The position numbers were made by a program, and so were the translations under genes. From Albifimbria verrucaria (lineage: Eukaryota > Ascomycota > Sordariomycetes > Hypocreales > Stachybotryaceae), in NCBI GenBank assembly GCA_020081605.1, contig JAHREC010000045.1, positions 1,426,001-1,490,000 of the forward strand: a DNA stretch of 64,000 nucleotides, in the 5' to 3' direction. Of the stretch, positions 60,930-64,000 are shown one piece after another. Each line of letters starts with the position of its first letter. Within the stretch, counting starts at the first letter, position 1. The notes under the pieces are model-generated. The model did not search any database, had not been told where the DNA came from, and was given only the letters and a program-made list of their open reading frames with translations.

Positions 60930-63129
60930 TGTATTCCAAGTCAGAATAATATACCCATGACGTACAAATTGACTTCTTGCAAGACTCAACTTCATATCGC
61001 ATATGACGCAAAGATGTGACTCCACAACTTAAACAACGAGCAATATATGAGCAACAGTTGTAAGAATAAGCTCTGAAGCTTACCATGATCCTGCAGCTCA
61101 AACATCACCTGTCATGCCGAGTATTGCGCCGACCACGGCAAGAATACTCAAAGAGCAATGCCTCAAGAACATCCACTATTCTCAGAACAGGCCGGGACAT
61201 CACGAGCTATTTCTTCTTCGAGCCATAACAACACTTGTATAGCACCGAAGATGGGGCCGAAGTGCATGCGCTTCAAATGACAACTCGGAGGATATGAGGC
61301 CTTTCTCGGTCAAATAAGGTACTATCGCACACTTACACAAGATTGGTTCCACGCCAAGCTGCCCCAGACTTGAAGGCCAAGAAAGGGAAGGGTTATCAAA
61401 ACCGTTTATTCTGACAGCTTCTGACGTAGAGCAGTGCTATGTATGTCGTGGTTAGGATGCTACGTGGTTACGGTCCTACGTCGGCCCTTTAATCCCCACG
61501 CATTGTGATGGCTAATTCTGCTTGCAGTTACACAACCCAGCCATCTACAGCAGCGCCACCAGAGCTGAGATTGATTTAGAGAAAAGATGACCATGTGGCG
61601 CGAGTTGTCCTGGCCAATCTACGTCTTAGTAACGAGACCCTCAGCCACGACCGTTAAGCTTAATGGCACGCAATTACTTGCCAACGGCTTGCTAGCAACA
61701 TCTTTGCCCTTTTACTGAATGAAAATTTTTTCTCTCTTTCAGTGTAAACAGGCTAGAATCGGCCCATGGAGACCCCGGATCGCCAGCAATGGGCCTTGGC
61801 ATGGTAGTGGATAGGTCCACATGACATCGGCGGACAATCCCGTCTGGGCACGTTGAAACCCACAAAGAGATGGCTCAACCATAGCATGATTTGACTTAAT
61901 TTCATTAAGGATCTTTGTAAAGGGTAAGTAGCTTCCGTTGTGGGTGCAAGGAGAAAGAAGAAAAAAATCTTCAACTCTCGACGATATCGCTGCTGTTGAA
62001 GATGTACTCCAGGAGGCTCCCCAGTGTTGAGCCTCGAAACTGTGAAATGAGATTTTGCATTAGCGATATCGGTCATGGATCCGTTCCGACTGGCATGTCA
62101 ATCTCTGACCAATGTGCATTGACCGTAACTAATTGAGCCATTAAGGCCATGTTCGTAGCATCATAGCCTGCTGATGCTAGGTGTGGCGGCCTCTAACTGA
62201 CTTTGCTGACTTCAGTCTTCGGTTCATGGCGTACCTGGACCCAAATGTTAGCCGATTCCACCTATCATTGGTGTCCGCTCTGAAATGGGCCATGCCGATC
62301 ATAGCTTGCTTCCCCAGAGTGGACCAGACGGAGAGCTTGGTAGGGACAGGGATCCCTCGGTCCGACCGGCTCACAGGCTCTCATTTTCCTCAGTGCTGCT
62401 GAGTGCCAATGGGTAGGCATCACATGCGATCGCGTAGCACCTCTCTGTTCCAATTCCCCATCCATCAAGGTGGCATATAGGGACATTGGGCCGACAGGCT
62501 GGCTCTGCTTCGCTCGCGGCCAAGTGGGAAGGGCCGAATAGGAGTCCACCAGCAAAGCTGAGCTCAGGTCCCATCTGGAAATCAAGGCACGGGGACTGGA
62601 GCTCTGCATCGGCCAAACCACTGGATCTGAGTGAGATGCGAAGCTTGTACTGAAGCGACTAAACTGTACCGAGCAGGTCATTAGACGACTCTCCTCCCCG
62701 CTTCCTCTCTGCAGTCTTCACCCCGTGGGCTCCCCGCTGTGGAGGAAGACGCCACCCTTTCACTCGGTTGCTGTCTCCTTTGGCTGTTGTGTGTGGGGAT
62801 GGACAAGTCGAGAGTAGGGCCGATGACTGGTCCTGTCGGTCCAATCGAACCCCTGACTGGCAATTCACTCCAAGCGCCAATGACGATAGCTCGGCAGGCT
62901 GTTACTCAGGCAAGGGGCTTTGCTGAGTTGAGCGGACATCTACAGCACCCGTTGTGCGACGAAGCCGCTCGTAGCAAATCGTCAATTGCACCTTGTGACG
63001 CTCTTGGTTGGCGATGGGGCAGCAATCTCGGCGCGACTATATATACCATGGCCATGTCCAGATCTTCAATACGTTTTCCACTCTCGACACGCTCAATCAA
63101 GTCGTTTGACAGTCTGCTAGCCTTTCACA
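60930..63129. other. Intergenic, SDR to glucoamylase
   Basis: About 2.2 kb, including the glucoamylase promoter. A CreA-type SYGGRG match (GTGGGG at 62793-62798) lies about 330 bases before the start; such hexamers are common. No gene is recognised. Confidence 0.5.
63038..63045 (+). promoter_or_regulatory. TATA box of the glucoamylase gene
   Basis: TATATATA 85-92 bases before the start codon at 63130, a normal distance for a strongly expressed fungal secreted enzyme. Confidence 0.6.
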
Positions 63130-64000
63130 ATGTTGGCTAAAGCTTTCCTCACTACCGTCGCAACGGTGGCCACGCTGGGCTTCAGCCTGGTCAGCGCAGA
63201 GCCGATCCCTCGCCTCAACTGCCGTGACGATCTCGAGGATTTCATCACGAAGCAAAAGGCCGTCTCTATTGCCGGTGTCCTCGCCAACATTGGCCCTGAT
63301 GGATCTGAGGCTCGCGGCGTTCCCGCTGGTATTGTTGTTGCCAGCCCATCTCGCCAGGAACCTGATTGTAAGTACTGCGCGTCTAAAAACAGTATGTTCT
63401 TTGTTAACGAGATCGACCGCTAGACTGGTACACCTGGACCCGTGATGCTGCTCTGACCTACAAGGCTCTCGTCGAGCGCTTCATTGCTGGCGACTCCTCC
63501 CTGAAGCAGAAGCTGGACGACTACGTTTCAGCCCAGGCCAAGCTCCAGGGCCTCACCAACCCTTCAGGAAGCCCTGGCTCTGGCGGTCTTGGCGAGCCCA
63601 AGTTCAACGTCGACCTGACCGCCTTCACTGGCTCTTGGGGCCGCCCTCAGCGCGATGGTCCTCCTCTCCGTGCTACTGCCCTTATCTTGTATGCCAACTG
63701 GCTCATCGCCAACGGCGAGCGCACCAAGGCTGCCAACACTGTCTGGCCCGTCATTGTCAAGGATCTTGAGTACACGGCTCGCTACTGGAACCAGACTGGC
63801 TTCGACCTGTGGGAGGAGGTCAACGGCTCTTCTTTCTTCACCATCTCAGCCTCTCACCGTGCCCTGGTTGAGGGATCTGCTCTTGCCAAGCAGCTGGGAC
63901 AGACATGCACCGGATGCGCCGAAGCGGCTCCCCAGGTTCTGTGCTTTGCCCAGTCCTTCTGGGTTGGCGGTTACATCGACTCCAACATCAACGTCAACGA
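63130..64000 (+). CDS. Glucoamylase, glycoside hydrolase family 15 (5' part, cut by the window end)
   Basis: Secreted enzyme releasing glucose from starch ends. ATG 63130 gives a signal peptide (MLAKAFLTTVATVATLGFS) and a short propeptide. One intron (63368-63423) splits the codon before the conserved WYTWTRDAAL. Catalytic-domain motifs follow: GLGEPKFNVDLTAF, GSWGRPQRDGPPLRAT, and DLWEEVNGSSFF with the general-acid Glu. The frame stays open to the last base without a slip. The catalytic base and any starch-binding domain (CBM20) lie beyond the window. Confidence 0.95.

Noticed and set aside
1..64000. CRISPR arrays, bacterial operons, prophage or plasmid features
   Set aside because: Introns, tRNA intron, 5S organisation and gene families show eukaryotic fungal nuclear DNA; no regularly spaced repeats were seen.

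Overview
The window is nuclear DNA of a filamentous ascomycete, most likely a Sordariomycete and plausibly a member of the Hypocreales. The evidence is short (46-97 bp) introns with GT..AG ends and CTAAC-type branch sites, typical fungal families (HET, fungal NACHT, Zn2Cys6 regulator, modin-like, Rds1-like, GH15), 120-nt 5S rRNA genes lying outside any rDNA array, and long CT-rich upstream regions. The order is inferred from gene content only.

Layout. 2.2-4.8 kb: sulfate permease (+). 5.4-7.2: HET-domain protein (+). 7.4-9.1: secreted S28 serine peptidase (-). 10.1-10.4: two tandem divergent 5S rRNA genes (-). 11.2-12.9: lineage-type hypothetical protein (-). 15.7-16.8: secretory aspartylglucosaminidase-like Ntn hydrolase (-). 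17.7-20.1: Zn2Cys6 regulator (-). 20.9-22.0: multi-TM protein (+). 23.1-26.1: NACHT STAND protein (+). 27.1-29.0: helical-N-terminus/WD40 protein (+). 29.2-32.1: polyQ/coiled-coil protein with a five-fold Cys-Trp module (-). 33.3-36.7: Cdc4/FWD-1-type F-box WD40 protein (-). 39.1-40.8: secreted M14 carboxypeptidase (-). 43.5-45.6: modin-like protein (-). 49.3-50.2: ABZ2-like class IV PLP enzyme (+). 50.6-50.7: tRNA-Leu(AAG) with intron (-). 51.0-53.5: large hypothetical protein (-). 54.3-54.7: LINE-like remnant. 55.5-56.2: secreted CBM9/DOMON-like protein (+). 58.2-59.3: Rds1-like ferritin-fold protein (+). 60.2-60.9: SDR (+). From 63.1 to the window end: GH15 glucoamylase, cut off.

The dominant technical observation is that almost every multi-kilobase gene is broken by one or more reading-frame slips. 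Nearly all are explained by one missing base (sometimes two) in a short homopolymer, mostly C or G. Restoring the missing bases makes the summed exon length divisible by three in every gene checked. I interpret this as systematic homopolymer under-calling in the assembly rather than pseudogenisation, so the genes are annotated as CDS with the slip positions noted.

The most biologically striking observation is the 5S pair. Both copies differ strongly from the usual ascomycete 5S, yet helices I-IV remain paired. The only two differences between the copies are nt 15 and nt 65, which pair with each other (G-C in one copy, A-U in the other). Other points of interest are the repeated C..W..CxxC..C module protein, a cluster of recognition and STAND-type genes (HET, NACHT, Helo-like/WD40), and three tandem CCCCT stress elements directly upstream of the Rds1-like gene. 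No operon-like pathway is evident; the genes are mostly independent.
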